64,000 nucleotides of DNA from Acidobacteriota bacterium (GCA_013289765.1 JABCZI010000012.1:1-64000), one strand, 5' to 3'; counted from the stretch's first letter, positions 23,375 through 33,689 are shown. Notes: a model not told the origin generated them from the sequence alone. Program-made: numbers and translations.

Positions 23375-24472
23375 CTATCCCAGCAACCGCGCAGCGTCTT
23401 TTGCGTAGTAAGTGAGGATGATGCTGGCCCCGGCGCGGCGAATGCTCAGCAGGGATTCCATCATGACGCGGTCGCGCTCGATCCAGCCGTTGCGCGCGGC
23501 GGCTTCGATCATCGCGAACTCGCCGGAGACTTGATACGCCGCCAGTGGCAGGTCAAAGCGCTCGCGGGCGGCTGCAATGACGTCGAGGTAAGGCATGGCC
23601 GGCTTGACCATGATCATGTCAGCGCCTTCTTCAATATCGAGTTCGATCTCGCGCATGGCTTCGCGCAAGTTGGCTCCATCCATCTGATAAGAACGGCGGT
23701 CGCCGAATTGCGGCGCGGAATCTGCAGCCTCGCGAAACGGCCCATAGAACCCGGATGCGAACTTGGCAGCGTACGAAAGAATCGGAGTATTAATAAAGCC
23801 GGCATCGTCAAGTGCGCGGCGAATGGCGGCAACCCGCCCATCCATCATGTCGGATGGAGCGATGACGTCGATGCCGGCACGCGTCAGCGAGACGGAGCTG
23901 CGGGCAAGAAGTTCCAGGCTGGCATCGTTATCGATTTCGAAGTCGGAAGTTGAGCCCGATGCCGAAGAATCGATCCCGCGCTTTCCCGAGGCGTTCGGGA
24001 CCGCACCATCGCGAGCTGCGGATTCACGTTCTGCAACCGCCGCACCGAGCGACTTCGGTGTCGACGCCCCCTTCACAATGCCGCAATGTCCGTGCGACAT
24101 GTATTCACACAGGCAAACATCGCCCATCAAAACCAGCTCGGGCACTTCGCGCTTCATAGCGCGGGCGGCCTGCTGCACGATTCCGTCCTCCGCCCAAGCT
24201 CCAGTAGCGACATCGTCTTTCTTCTCGGGAAGACCAAAGAGAATCACCGACGGCACGCCTAGGGAATGAACTTCCCGCGCCTCTTTCACCGCCTCGTCCA
24301 CCGAAAGATTAAATACTCCTGGCATGGAGCCGACTGCCTTCCGTACCCCTTCACCCGGGCAAACGAACATGGGGTAGACGAAGGCTTCGGGAGTCAAACG
24401 AGTCTCGCGCACCATATCGCGAAGCTGGCTGGTGCGGCGAAGACGACGGAGGCGGGTGACCGGAAAAGCCAT
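23375..24472 (-). CDS. hemB: Delta-aminolevulinic acid dehydratase (porphobilinogen synthase)
   Basis: HemB condenses two 5-aminolevulinate molecules to porphobilinogen in tetrapyrrole synthesis. 365 residues versus about 325 for the family. The Zn-type metal site is present ([14 protein letters not shown]), with catalytic lysines in [16 protein letters not shown] and [12 protein letters not shown], and APSDMMDGR. The extra length is an insert of about 42 residues between HGHCG and [12 protein letters not shown]. It is rich in Ala/Ser/Gly, next to the zinc site and the active-site lid. No other haem gene is nearby. The insert is in frame, so the enzyme is probably functional. Confidence 0.96.
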   Translation of the reverse strand: MAFPVTRLRRLRRTSQLRDMVRETRLTPEAFVYPMFVCPGEGVRKAVGSMPGVFNLSVDEAVKEAREVHSLGVPSVILFGLPEKKDDVATGAWAEDGIVQQAARAMKREVPELVLMGDVCLCEYMSHGHCGIVKGASTPKSLGAAVAERESAARDGAVPNASGKRGIDSSASGSTSDFEIDNDASLELLARSSVSLTRAGIDVIAPSDMMDGRVAAIRRALDDAGFINTPILSYAAKFASGFYGPFREAADSAPQFGDRRSYQMDGANLREAMREIELDIEEGADMIMVKPAMPYLDVIAAARERFDLPLAAYQVSGEFAMIEAAARNGWIERDRVMMESLLSIRRAGASIILTYYAKDAARLLG

Positions 24473-24740
24473 GTGGCACCTGGAATTTCTGAGCGTAGCG
24501 CATCAAATCGTCGCCCATCAAATCAAGGGCAGCGCCTGTAAGGTTTCTGAACAGCTAGGCGACGCTCCACGCCCAGCGCAATTTTATCAGGGACTGGCGG
24601 CAGGCAGGACTCTGATCTCGTAAAGGCTTTATTTGCAGGTGCCGGCGACGTTGCGCCGCACGGTGAATGTGACCAAAGTAATGTGTAGTACCCCGAAACC
24701 AATCTAGAATCCGTACGTTTGTCCATAAACTGGAAGTCGG

Positions 24741-26492
24741 ATGACGCCACTCCGCCGACATCGCTGGTTCGTGCTCGCGGGCGCGATTACGCTGGCATTT
24801 GCCATGGTGTCTTTGGCAGTGCCACGCGGTCTAGTGCTGACCGCGATTTCTGATGTCGGATATTTTCTGCTGATCCTCTCAGTCGGCGTGGCCATGTTCT
24901 TCAATGCGTGGTCGATGCGGGGTGTCACCCAGCGTTTCTGGATTCTGATGGGCGCGGGATGCATTCTCTGGGCCAGCAATCTGGCAGCCTGGACCTATTA
25001 CGAAGTACTGCGCCGGACGAATGTCCCCATCGTGTCGTTCATGGATGTGTTCTTGTTTCTCCACTTGATCCCAATGATCGCGGCAGTTGGGTTGCGTCCC
25101 CACCGCTCCGAAGGCGAACAAAAATTCCGCTTGGGTACGCTGGATTTCTTTCTTCTACTAATCTGGTGGGTGTTCCTCTATGCGTTCGTAGTCTTTCCTT
25201 CCCAGTACATGTTGGTGAATGCGGCCTTGTACAGAAAAAACTTTACCTCACTCTATCTGGTAGAAACCGGAGTGCTGGTATTAGTCCTGGGAATTGCCGG
25301 CCAAGGAGCCACGGGTGGATGGAGGAAGGTCTATTTGAATCTGATGCTGGCCAGCGCTGTGTACGCTGTGGGCTCCAACTTCTTGAGCATGGCGCTTTCC
25401 AACGGGAAATACTACACCGGAAGTCTCTACGATGTTCCTCTGCTCGGCACCGTAAGCTGGATGGCCGCAACGGCCCTTACCGCGCGCCAGTGGAAGTCAG
25501 AGGCTGAACCGGCGCCGGCAGAGGACAAATGGGGCGCGATGGCGTTGCACCTCGCCATGCTGGCGATTCTTTCGCTGCCGGTACTGGGCCTCTGGGCTTT
25601 CCGGTGGGACGATTCGCCGGCGTCGACCCGCTCGTTCCGATTGTTCACGGTTCTGGCAGCGATGCTGGTGTTGGGCTCTTTTGTTTTTGTACGTCAGTAT
25701 CTTCAGGACCGGGAGTTGATCCATCTGCTGGACCATTCGCGGCGCAGCTTCGAGAACGAGCAACGGTTGCAGAGCCATTTGGTGCAAAGAGAAAAGCTGG
25801 CTTCCCTGGGTCAATTAGTTGCGGGGGCGGCGCATGAAATCAATCATCCGCTGACGGCAATCATGAGCTATTCAGAAAAACTTTGGTCAACTCAGCGGTT
25901 GAGCAGCGAGCAGGACGCGCTTGTCCGGAAAATCGTGAGCCATTCGCAGCGCACTCGCGACCTCATTTCCAATCTTCTGAGCTTCGCCCAGCAAGCTTCC
26001 GGGGAAAAAGCGATAGTGGATTTATCCATGCTTCTGCAGCGCAGCGTGCAAATGCGGGAGCTCCAACGGCACGATCAGAAAATCCGAATCGAAACGGTAA
26101 TCGATCCGAATGTGCCCAAGGTCTGGGGAGACGGTCACCGTCTGTTCCAGGCGTTCGTGCAGATCGTCGAAAATGCCTTGGACGCGCTTGAGGAAGCGGG
26201 CGGAGGATTGCTCGAGGTCAGCGCTCGCCTTCAAGGAGAGGAAGTGGTCGTCCAGTTTTCCGACAACGGACTAGGAATCAAGGAACCGCATCGGGTGTTC
26301 GATCCTTTCTATACCACGAAGCCCATCGGCAAAGGCACAGGCCTCGGTTTAAGCGCTGTCTACGGGGTAGTGCAAGATCATCAAGGCCAGATTACCTGCC
26401 ACAATAAGCCGGAGGGCGGAGCGGTGTTCGCGCTCCACTTGCCTGTCGCCACAGCGCGCGAAGCCCAAGTGCTGGCGGCGGCCCAATCCTGA
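24741..26492 (+). CDS. Membrane-bound sensor histidine kinase (orphan)
   Basis: 583 residues. The N-terminal half has about seven to nine hydrophobic helices (e.g. WFVLAGAITLAFAMVSLAV, LDFFLLLIWWVFLYAFVVF) and no recognised ligand domain. A short coiled coil then leads to HisKA with the phosphorylatable His in LVAGAAHEINHPLTAIMSYS. HATPase_c: N box QIVENALDALEEAG, G1 FSDNGLGI, F box VFDPFYTTKPIGKGTGLGLS. No response regulator lies within this window next to it, so the partner is elsewhere. The gene is followed by mutS2 after 71 nt. Confidence 0.92.
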   Translation: MTPLRRHRWFVLAGAITLAFAMVSLAVPRGLVLTAISDVGYFLLILSVGVAMFFNAWSMRGVTQRFWILMGAGCILWASNLAAWTYYEVLRRTNVPIVSFMDVFLFLHLIPMIAAVGLRPHRSEGEQKFRLGTLDFFLLLIWWVFLYAFVVFPSQYMLVNAALYRKNFTSLYLVETGVLVLVLGIAGQGATGGWRKVYLNLMLASAVYAVGSNFLSMALSNGKYYTGSLYDVPLLGTVSWMAATALTARQWKSEAEPAPAEDKWGAMALHLAMLAILSLPVLGLWAFRWDDSPASTRSFRLFTVLAAMLVLGSFVFVRQYLQDRELIHLLDHSRRSFENEQRLQSHLVQREKLASLGQLVAGAAHEINHPLTAIMSYSEKLWSTQRLSSEQDALVRKIVSHSQRTRDLISNLLSFAQQASGEKAIVDLSMLLQRSVQMRELQRHDQKIRIETVIDPNVPKVWGDGHRLFQAFVQIVENALDALEEAGGGLLEVSARLQGEEVVVQFSDNGLGIKEPHRVFDPFYTTKPIGKGTGLGLSAVYGVVQDHQGQITCHNKPEGGAVFALHLPVATAREAQVLAAAQS

Positions 26493-26563
26493 TTTCGGCC
26501 CCTGGGGGGAAGCAGTTCATCGCATGCGGCTGCGCTACTCGCCCTTCCTGTAACATAAATTCA

Positions 26564-29068
26564 ATGCCTCACCCGCTTATCCATAATTCCTCGCGTGTGC
26601 TCGAGTTTGATGCGCTGCGCGAATTGCTGCGGGATTACGCTTCTTCGCCGCTGGGCCAGTCCCGCATTGCGGAGCTCGCGCCATCCACTGATCCCGCTTG
26701 GATTACCGAACAGCAGGAGTTGGCCGAAGAAATACGCGAGTTCCGGCGCTCGGGCGGCACCTTCCATTTTTCCGGCCTGCTCGATGTCACCAAACTGGTC
26801 GAGCGTGCCCGCATTGTGGGGGCGATTCTCGAAACCACAGAAATCCGCGATGTTTTATTGGTGGTAGACCGCGCCGCGGAGTGGCGCGAGGTTGCGCTGC
26901 ATCCTCCGGCGAACATGAGGACGAGCTGGAAGCGAACCGCAACTCTTTCCGCAACCGTGCCCGACTTCACCGAGTTTCTTCGCTATTTTCGCCACAAGAT
27001 TGAACCGGATGGCACACTGGAAGACCGCGCTTCGCCCGACCTGGCACGCATTCGACGCGAGATCGAAAAACAGCGCCGCGGCATTCAGGAATCCCTCCGC
27101 GGATATTTACGGCGGTTGGCCGAAGGCGGCGCGGTGCAGGACGAACTGATTACCATCCGCGGCGAGCGCTTTGTCATCCCGATAAAAATCGAACAGAAAC
27201 GGCGCGTGCAAGGCGTCGTGCATGGAGCGAGTTCCAGCGGTCAAACTGTATTCGTCGAACCGCTCGAGACCATTGAGCAGAACAATGAACTGGTGCGTTT
27301 GCTTGATGAAGAGCAAGCAGAGATTTATCGCATTTTGCTCGAGATGACACGGCGCATTGGGGAGCAGGCAAGCGCGATACTGGTGTCGGCTGAAGTCCTC
27401 GGCGAATTGGAACTACAGTTTGCCAAAGCGCGCTTCGCCGAAGAGTACAACTGCGTGGCGGTAAAGTTGACTGGGTCGTGTGGGGACGGGCGCCCTCGCG
27501 AGCCTGCCGTGAGCGAAGCCGAAGGGTCTATGGCGGGCGAAGCTCGCCTGCTTCTGAACAACGCGAGACATCCGCTGCTCGAGCGAAATTTAAAACTCAA
27601 AGGTTTCTCGGTGGTCCCAGTCAGCCTTGAACTCGAACCCGACCGTCGCCAACTAGTAATCACCGGCCCCAACACCGGAGGCAAAACCGTAACGCTCAAA
27701 ACCGTCGGCCTGCTCGCGCTCATGGCACAGTCGGGAATCCCCGTCCCCGCCGATCGTGCGGAGATGCCCGTCTTCGATGCGGTGCTGGCCGATATCGGCG
27801 ACTATCAATCGATCGAGCAGAATCTCTCTACCTTTTCGGCTCACATAACCAACATCGATTTCATTTCGCGCACCGCGACGCCGCAGTCGCTGGTGCTTCT
27901 GGACGAATTGGGTTCGGCTACCGATCCCGAGGAAGGCGCCGCGCTGGCGGTCGCGATTGCCGGACACTTTGGCCGCATCGGCTCGATGACCGTGATTTCC
28001 ACGCATCACACTTCTTTGAAAGTTTACGGCGCCAATACCCCGGGAGTGATCAACGCGTCGGTCGGCTTCAACGAAGCCACTCTGCAACCTACTTACGAAT
28101 TGAAGATAGGCGTGCCCGGAGCTTCGGCGGGAATCAACATCGCGCAGCGCCTGGGATTGAATCCAGCGATCATCGACGCCGCGCGTGCGCGCCTCGGCAC
28201 GCAAGCTCGCGATATCGGCGAATTTCTCGACAAGCTCCACGCCGGGCTGCGCGAGATGGAAAGCGAGCGTCTCCGCCTGAAAACGCGCGAGCAGGAATTG
28301 GAGAAGGAAAAAGCGCGTCTGGCCACCGAAGGCAAGCGGGAGCAGCAGTTCAAGATTCGCGAGTTGGAGAAAAAACTCGAAAGCGTTCTGCGCGACTTCG
28401 AATACCACGCGCGCGAAGCCGTAAATGCCGTGCAGGAAAAAGCGGCCGCGCAAAAAGTCTCGAAAGAAGCCGAGGCGCGTATCGCAAAATTGCGCCGCGA
28501 ATTTCGCGAGCAATTCGACTCCACCGTAGTGGCGCATGCCAGCGGCGCCGACCAGGGTGATCCGCACGCGCAGCCGCAGGTGGTCAAGGAGGTTTCCGAA
28601 GGCGATACCGTCAGACTGAAATCAACCGGCCGCGCGGCAACCGTCTCGCGCCAACTGGACGACTCCCACTTCGAAGTGGCCATGGGCGCGATGAAGATGA
28701 AGATCGCCCGCGACGATATCGCCGAGGTGCTAGCCAGCATGCGGGCAAAGGAATCTCCGGTACAAGCTGCCCGCGCCCGGGGAATTTCAGTTTCGCTCAA
28801 TAACGAAAACGAAAGCCAGAACGCGCCTTCGGAAATCAACGTGATCGGTTACAACGTAGACGATGCCACCCGCGCCGTGGAGAAATTTGTGGACCACGCC
28901 TTCCTCGCCGGACTGCCCCGCGTGCGCGTCGTGCACGGCAGCGGCATGGGCATCCTGCGCAAAGCCCTGCGGCAGGCGTTGCAGCAGCACCCGCACGTGG
29001 AATCCGTAGCCGAGCCTCCGCAGAACGAAGGCGGCGGAGGAGCGACGGTGGTGGAGTTGCGGGTGTAG
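26564..29068 (+). CDS. mutS2: Endonuclease MutS2 / ribosome-collision factor (MutS2, Smr domain)
   Basis: 834 residues; typical 780-790. Core ATPase with Walker A in ITGPNTGGKTVTLKTVGLL, Walker B LVLLDELGSATDPEEGAAL and the switch region STHHTSLK. A coiled coil (KTREQELEKEKARLATEGK) and a C-terminal Smr nuclease domain (RVRVVHGSGMGILRKALRQA) complete it. MutS2 suppresses recombination or splits collided ribosomes, depending on species. An extra stretch of about 25 residues, TGSCGDGRPREPAVSEAEGS onwards, lies between the clamp part and LNNARHPLLERNL. Its DNA (27478-27550) shares a 13-mer with the repeat at 3916, so it looks like a repeat inserted in frame. Confidence 0.94.
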   Translation: MPHPLIHNSSRVLEFDALRELLRDYASSPLGQSRIAELAPSTDPAWITEQQELAEEIREFRRSGGTFHFSGLLDVTKLVERARIVGAILETTEIRDVLLVVDRAAEWREVALHPPANMRTSWKRTATLSATVPDFTEFLRYFRHKIEPDGTLEDRASPDLARIRREIEKQRRGIQESLRGYLRRLAEGGAVQDELITIRGERFVIPIKIEQKRRVQGVVHGASSSGQTVFVEPLETIEQNNELVRLLDEEQAEIYRILLEMTRRIGEQASAILVSAEVLGELELQFAKARFAEEYNCVAVKLTGSCGDGRPREPAVSEAEGSMAGEARLLLNNARHPLLERNLKLKGFSVVPVSLELEPDRRQLVITGPNTGGKTVTLKTVGLLALMAQSGIPVPADRAEMPVFDAVLADIGDYQSIEQNLSTFSAHITNIDFISRTATPQSLVLLDELGSATDPEEGAALAVAIAGHFGRIGSMTVISTHHTSLKVYGANTPGVINASVGFNEATLQPTYELKIGVPGASAGINIAQRLGLNPAIIDAARARLGTQARDIGEFLDKLHAGLREMESERLRLKTREQELEKEKARLATEGKREQQFKIRELEKKLESVLRDFEYHAREAVNAVQEKAAAQKVSKEAEARIAKLRREFREQFDSTVVAHASGADQGDPHAQPQVVKEVSEGDTVRLKSTGRAATVSRQLDDSHFEVAMGAMKMKIARDDIAEVLASMRAKESPVQAARARGISVSLNNENESQNAPSEINVIGYNVDDATRAVEKFVDHAFLAGLPRVRVVHGSGMGILRKALRQALQQHPHVESVAEPPQNEGGGGATVVELRV
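27478..27550. repeat. Repeat-derived in-frame insert within mutS2
   Basis: CGGGCGCCCTCGC (27487-27499) is identical to 3916-3928 in the rplJ/rplL spacer, and both are followed after a few bases by CTGCC. The segment GTGAGCGAAGCCGAAGGGTC also resembles the GAGCGC...GTCGAAGGATC ends of the hairpin repeat at 13871. Translated, it gives a Gly/Arg/Pro/Glu-rich insert missing from ordinary MutS2. Confidence 0.55.
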
Positions 29069-29337
29069 ATTTGTCATGCAAGCGCATGCGAGAGGTTGTA
29101 CTGGCGATTCGACGTAGCTTCGATCCGGACGCACCAAGGCCGCGTAAGTGATACAAACATCCAGAGTGTGGCGCTATCAGCTAATTTAGGACGTGCTTTT
29201 CCGCTGGCATCAACGGGATATTCCTGTATTCCACAGGTTTTCCGCAACCGAATGAGGCCGAGTTCTTCCGCTCGATACCAGCTTGGCTCACAATCCAAGT
29301 GGAGAAGTCCCAAGCCTTCGAAAAGCTACCACCATCC

Positions 29338-31323
29338 ATGCCCACAGAAGACTTCAAAGAAACGCTGAAGCAGCAGGCGGACATCGTCCGCATCATCGGC
29401 GACTACATCAAGCTGAAGAAGGCTGGGGCGCAGAACTATTCCGGGCTGTGCCCGTTTCATGGCGAGAAGACACCATCGTTCTCAGTGCATGCCACGCGTC
29501 AGTTCTATCACTGCTTCGGCTGCGGCGTTTCAGGGGACGTGTTCAGCTTCGTTCAGAAAATCGAGAACATCACTTTCCCCGAGGCTCTCCGTTTGGTAGC
29601 GCAGAAGCTCGGCGTCCCGCTGCCGAAGACCACATACTCCAGCCCCGGAGAAGCGAAAGAAGCCAGGCTGCGCGCTCAACTGTACGACGCGCAGGAGCGC
29701 GCCGCCGCATTTTTCCAGGAATGCCTGAAACGTCCCGAAGGCGCCCGCGCGCGGGAATACTTGCAGGGCCGCGGCTTGGACGCAGAGACGATCGCCCGCT
29801 TCCGCATTGGCTACGCTCCCGATTCCGGCTTCCTCCTCCGCGACCGTCTCGCCGGAGAATTCGACGAAGAAGTTCTGCGTGAGAGCGGCTTGTTCTCGTG
29901 GAAGCAGGAAGAACGGGAAGACCGGCCTCCGGCTTCCCGTCCCCGGCGCGCGGAAGCAGGTGCAAATAGTGCTGCAGAACCCGAATCCCGGAAGCCGGAA
30001 GCCGGAGGCCGGAACCCGGGCGCCGCCGCCATGTACTCAAAGTTTCGCAACCGCGTCATGTTTCCTATCGCCAGCGACGCGGGAAAGATCATCGCATTCA
30101 CCGGACGAACCCTCGCCACCGACGAGAAATCCGGCCCGAAATATTTGAATTCACCCGAGACCGCGATTTACTCCAAAGGCCGCGTCTTATTCAATCTCGA
30201 CCATGCGAAAGAAGCGATCCGCAAATTGGATTACGCCATCCTCGTCGAAGGACAAATGGATTGCATTTCCGTGGACGCAGCCGGATTTCACAATGTGATT
30301 GCCAGCTCCGGCACTGCCTTCACCGAAGTCCAGGCGAAGTTGCTCGGCCGATTCAGCAAGAATGCCGTAGTGAATTTCGATCCCGACACCGCCGGAGCCA
30401 AAGCCACCGAGCGCACGCTTGGCCTGCTGACCGAGGAAGAATTTCAGATCAAAGTTCTCACGCTTGAACAGGGTTTCGATCCCGATCTCTATCTCCGCCG
30501 CAAAGGCAAAGAAGCCTACGGCGAAGCGCTGCGCACTTCGCAGAAATATTTTGACTATCTCATCGACCGCGCGCGCAGCCACTTTCCCGTTCGCAGCGCT
30601 GAAGGCAAAGTGAAAGCTGTGAATTATCTCCTGCCACACATTCAGCGCATACCCAGCCGGATCGTGCGCGACGAATTAGGCCAGGAGATCGCGCAAAAGC
30701 TCGGCATCGATTCAGCCGTGCTTCGCCAAGAGCTGCGGCATGTCGCTTCCGAGCGTTCGGCATCGTCGGTGAAATCCTCCGCCGAAAATCAAGCCACCGA
30801 TGCCGAGCGCATTCTCGTGCGTGCCCTCGCCTCCGCGCGCCAGATGAATCCCGACGCCGAGCATGTCTCCGCCCGCGATGGCGCCCGCGAGGTTGTTAAA
30901 GACGAAGAGTTCGATCCTGCACGCCAGGCCCAGTATGCATTCCAGAGCGAAGGTCTGCATCGCGGCCTGGCGACCGAATCGCTGGTCGAGGCGCTACTCA
31001 CCGCCGGGGCTGAAGTTGCCGATGTAATGGAAGTACCCTGCTCCGAAAGTGAGCGCCGCATGCTGGCTTCCATCCTATTGAAAGAGGACGAGGAACTCAC
31101 TGCGGAGCGCCTCGACGGCGCCGTCCGCGCTCTGCGCCGCATTCATTTACGCCGCCGCTTGGAGGAAACGCAGCGCCAACTGAAGAAACCGGGCCTCAGC
31201 GACGATAAAGTACGGATGAAAGAGCTATTGCTCGAGGTAGAACGCTTGAGCCGTGCCTTGCGCGATCCCAGCCTGGCGGAAGATGGGCTCAAAACCGCCC
31301 TTGGAAATAAGAAAAGTGCGTGA
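29338..31323 (+). CDS. dnaG: DNA primase
   Basis: DnaG makes RNA primers at the replication fork. About 661 residues from ATG 29338 (MPTEDFKETLKQQADIVRII); the GTG at 29299 would add 13 residues with no better site. CHC2 zinc finger CPFHGEKTPSFSVHATRQFY then HCFGCG. TOPRIM: AILVEGQMDCISVDAAGF and VVNFDPDTAGAKATER. A C-terminal helicase-binding region follows. Between GLFSWKQ and YSKFRNRVMFPI there is an insert of about 40 low-complexity residues (Pro/Arg/Ala/Glu-rich), encoded by an inverted heptamer-repeat array. It sits upstream of rpoD, as in macromolecular-synthesis operons, but 225 nt away. Confidence 0.95.
   Translation: MPTEDFKETLKQQADIVRIIGDYIKLKKAGAQNYSGLCPFHGEKTPSFSVHATRQFYHCFGCGVSGDVFSFVQKIENITFPEALRLVAQKLGVPLPKTTYSSPGEAKEARLRAQLYDAQERAAAFFQECLKRPEGARAREYLQGRGLDAETIARFRIGYAPDSGFLLRDRLAGEFDEEVLRESGLFSWKQEEREDRPPASRPRRAEAGANSAAEPESRKPEAGGRNPGAAAMYSKFRNRVMFPIASDAGKIIAFTGRTLATDEKSGPKYLNSPETAIYSKGRVLFNLDHAKEAIRKLDYAILVEGQMDCISVDAAGFHNVIASSGTAFTEVQAKLLGRFSKNAVVNFDPDTAGAKATERTLGLLTEEEFQIKVLTLEQGFDPDLYLRRKGKEAYGEALRTSQKYFDYLIDRARSHFPVRSAEGKVKAVNYLLPHIQRIPSRIVRDELGQEIAQKLGIDSAVLRQELRHVASERSASSVKSSAENQATDAERILVRALASARQMNPDAEHVSARDGAREVVKDEEFDPARQAQYAFQSEGLHRGLATESLVEALLTAGAEVADVMEVPCSESERRMLASILLKEDEELTAERLDGAVRALRRIHLRRRLEETQRQLKKPGLSDDKVRMKELLLEVERLSRALRDPSLAEDGLKTALGNKKSA
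29914..30022. repeat. Inverted heptamer-repeat element D, inside dnaG
   Basis: The right arm reads as 7-nt units CCGGAAG CCGGAAG CCGGAGG; the left arm holds the same units reversed. CCGGCCTCCGGCTTCC (29922-29937) and GGAAGCCGGAGGCCGG (29997-30012) are perfect 16-bp inverted repeats, 59 nt apart. The architecture matches the intergenic elements A, C and F, but this one is read through as protein. Confidence 0.8.
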
Positions 31324-31548
31324 AACAAAATGCCGGTTAAAGCCATCTAACTATTTAGGAGAATTAGGGATAGGGGCGGTTAGCGGGAATTATCCGTAGG
31401 GCAAGTAATAGACGGTGCGGTACTTATGTGCTAGACTTGATAAGTTTGCACTAGGTGCACAACTCCGCACTACCCCAGCTTCCCACCTTTTCAGACTGTA
31501 TCACGACGCTCCGCGCGAGCGAATTGACGAATTTGAGGACACAACCTC

Positions 31549-33240
31549 TTGGCTCTTGAAGACAAGTACGACGACATAAAAAAGCTGGTCGACGCCGGCA
31601 AAGAAAAAGGTTACCTGACTTACGACCAGGTAAACGAATTAATCCCTCATGACGTGGTCAGTCCCGAAGACCTCGACGACCTGCTGACTACCATCGGCAC
31701 CCAAGGGATCGACGTTCTGGAAGGGCCGAAGTCGCCTTCCGCCGCGCTCGATAAAAAATTCGACGAAGCCGAAGAGGGCGAGGACGTCGAACTCGACCTC
31801 ACTCCCGGCGCTCTGGAAAAAACCAACGATCCCGTCCGCATGTACCTGCGCGAGATGGGCACTGTCCCTTTGCTCACGCGGGAAGGCGAAGTCGAAATCG
31901 CCAAGCGCATTGAGCGCGGACAGCTGCGCGTGCTCAAAGCTCTCTCCCGCTCGCCCATCGTAATTCATGATCTGCTTGCCATGGGTGAGGATCTGAAGAA
32001 AGGCGTGCGCTCCATTAAGGAAGTCGTCACCTTCGACGAGGAAGAAATTACCGACGAGATTCTGCAGAACCGCCTGAACGAATTTACCGGCAAGATCGAC
32101 AACATGGCCAAGCTGTACAAGAAGGTCGCCCTGTTGCAGGAAAAATACGTTGCCGTGTCGCAGAAAAAGCGGCCCAAGGACCATCGCCGCGCCCGCCGCA
32201 ATCTGGCGCGCTCCGTGGTGAAGGTCTCGCTCGCGGTGCGCAAGCTGGGTTTCACCAACAACGAGCGCAAGCGCCTCATCGATCGCGTCAACAAGACTGT
32301 CGACAGCATGCGTTCGCTCGACCGCCAGGCTGGGAACCTCGAGCGCAAAGCGGAAGCAACCCGCAGCGAAGAGCAAAAAAAAGAATATCGCCGCCAGTCC
32401 CGCGCCATAAGAAGCGAGATTGAAAAGCTCGAAGCCGAAGCCGGCCTCTTGTTTCTGGAGATCAAGCGCACCCAGCGCGAAATCATTCAGGGTGACATGG
32501 ACGCCGAGCAGGCCAAGCGCGAGCTGATCGAGGCCAATCTTCGTCTGGTAGTTTCAATCGCGAAGAAGTACACCAACCGCGGCCTGCAGTTCCTAGACCT
32601 GATTCAGGAAGGTAACATCGGCCTGATGAAAGCCGTCGACAAATTCGAATACCGCCGCGGCTACAAGTTCTCGACCTACGCCACATGGTGGATTCGGCAG
32701 GCGATTACGCGTGCCATCGCCGATCAGGCCCGCACCATCCGCATCCCGGTCCACATGATCGAGACTATCAACAAGCTGATCCGCACCTCGCGCCAGCTTG
32801 TCCAGGAGCTGGGACGCGAACCTACCAGCGAAGAAATCGCCAAGCGCATGGACATTCCTGTTGCGAAAGTCCGCAAGGTGCTGAAGATCGCGCAGGAGCC
32901 GATCTCCCTCGAAACGCCCATCGGCGAAGAGGAAGATTCGCATCTTGGCGACTTCATCGAAGACCGCGCCGTAGTCTCTCCGGCCGAAGCTGTGATCAAC
33001 GTGAACCTCAAGGACCAGACCGGACAGGTCCTGCGCACGCTGACCCCGCGCGAAGAAAAAGTAATCAAGATGCGCTTCGGCCTCGAAGATGGCAGCGAGC
33101 ACACTTTAGAAGAAGTCGGCCAGTCGTTCGCCGTAACCCGCGAACGCATCCGCCAGATCGAAGCCAAAGCGTTGCGGAAGCTGCGTCATCCGTCGAGGTC
33201 GCGCAAGCTGCGGGCGTTCATGGATGGAGTAAGAGACTAA
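31549..33240 (+). CDS. rpoD: Primary sigma factor RpoD (sigma-70)
   Basis: 563 residues, TTG start about 10 nt after GAGG. Region 1.1 ([20 protein letters not shown]) and region 1.2 ([20 protein letters not shown]) are present. Region 2 has [20 protein letters not shown] and [20 protein letters not shown] (the -10 reader). Region 3 has [20 protein letters not shown]. Region 4 has [20 protein letters not shown] (the -35-reading helix-turn-helix). The non-conserved segment between 1.2 and 2 is moderately long and charged. This is the housekeeping sigma factor. The 225-nt gap before it (31324-31548) shows no gene. Confidence 0.97.
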   Translation: MALEDKYDDIKKLVDAGKEKGYLTYDQVNELIPHDVVSPEDLDDLLTTIGTQGIDVLEGPKSPSAALDKKFDEAEEGEDVELDLTPGALEKTNDPVRMYLREMGTVPLLTREGEVEIAKRIERGQLRVLKALSRSPIVIHDLLAMGEDLKKGVRSIKEVVTFDEEEITDEILQNRLNEFTGKIDNMAKLYKKVALLQEKYVAVSQKKRPKDHRRARRNLARSVVKVSLAVRKLGFTNNERKRLIDRVNKTVDSMRSLDRQAGNLERKAEATRSEEQKKEYRRQSRAIRSEIEKLEAEAGLLFLEIKRTQREIIQGDMDAEQAKRELIEANLRLVVSIAKKYTNRGLQFLDLIQEGNIGLMKAVDKFEYRRGYKFSTYATWWIRQAITRAIADQARTIRIPVHMIETINKLIRTSRQLVQELGREPTSEEIAKRMDIPVAKVRKVLKIAQEPISLETPIGEEEDSHLGDFIEDRAVVSPAEAVINVNLKDQTGQVLRTLTPREEKVIKMRFGLEDGSEHTLEEVGQSFAVTRERIRQIEAKALRKLRHPSRSRKLRAFMDGVRD

Positions 33241-33251
33241 CTTCACACATC

Positions 33252-33312
33252 TGTCATCCTCAGCGCAGCAGAACGATTCGCGAACGCGAATCGTTCTGCG
33301 GAGTCGAAGGAT
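33252..33312. repeat. TGTCATCCT...AAGGATC hairpin repeat, copy 2
   Basis: The ends match copy 1 (TGTCATCCTCAGCGCAG and GGAGTCGAAGGATC), but the centre is a different, longer stem: GCAGAACGATTCGC GAAC GCGAATCGTTCTGC, 14 perfect bp. It starts 11 nt after the rpoD stop, so it could protect or shape the 3' end of that message. Confidence 0.72.
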
Positions 33313-33375
33313 CCCTAGCAGCGTAGGTGCCCCTGATTCGCGTCGAGGTTTCCTTACGACAACCATCTTGGGAGG

Positions 33376-33427
33376 GGCACGGATTCAGCCGTGCCGTACG
33401 GAGCCAATAAAACCTGGGCTTTAGCCC
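33376..33427. repeat. Two small hairpins (GGCACGG...CCGTGCC and GGGCT TT AGCCC)
   Basis: GGCACGG ATTCAG CCGTGCC (33376-33395) and GGGCTTTAGCCC (33416-33427) lie in the gene-free rpoD-dnaB interval. Similar CTTCAGC/CTTTAGC-centred hairpins appear at 48802-48819. They look like another dispersed repeat type, not terminators. Confidence 0.5.
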
Positions 33428-33689
33428 TTGAGGGGAATTCGTAAGTCTGAGCTTTCTATGCGCGGCATCCCCTTTGACAGCGTGCAAGTTATTGCAACTC
33501 CCGCGCTTCATAATTCGCACGGGAACAATTCCTTCCGCATTTTCCTCAGCCTTCCACAAGGAAGTCTCATCGTCCACAGTTTCTTCACACTCCTGTAATG
33601 TTTTTCTGTTGCGATGCGCAACGTTCTGCCCCAAAGTGGATTCATCGAAAACGTTGGAACTCTCAACGCTTGCCGAACGATGATTGCGG

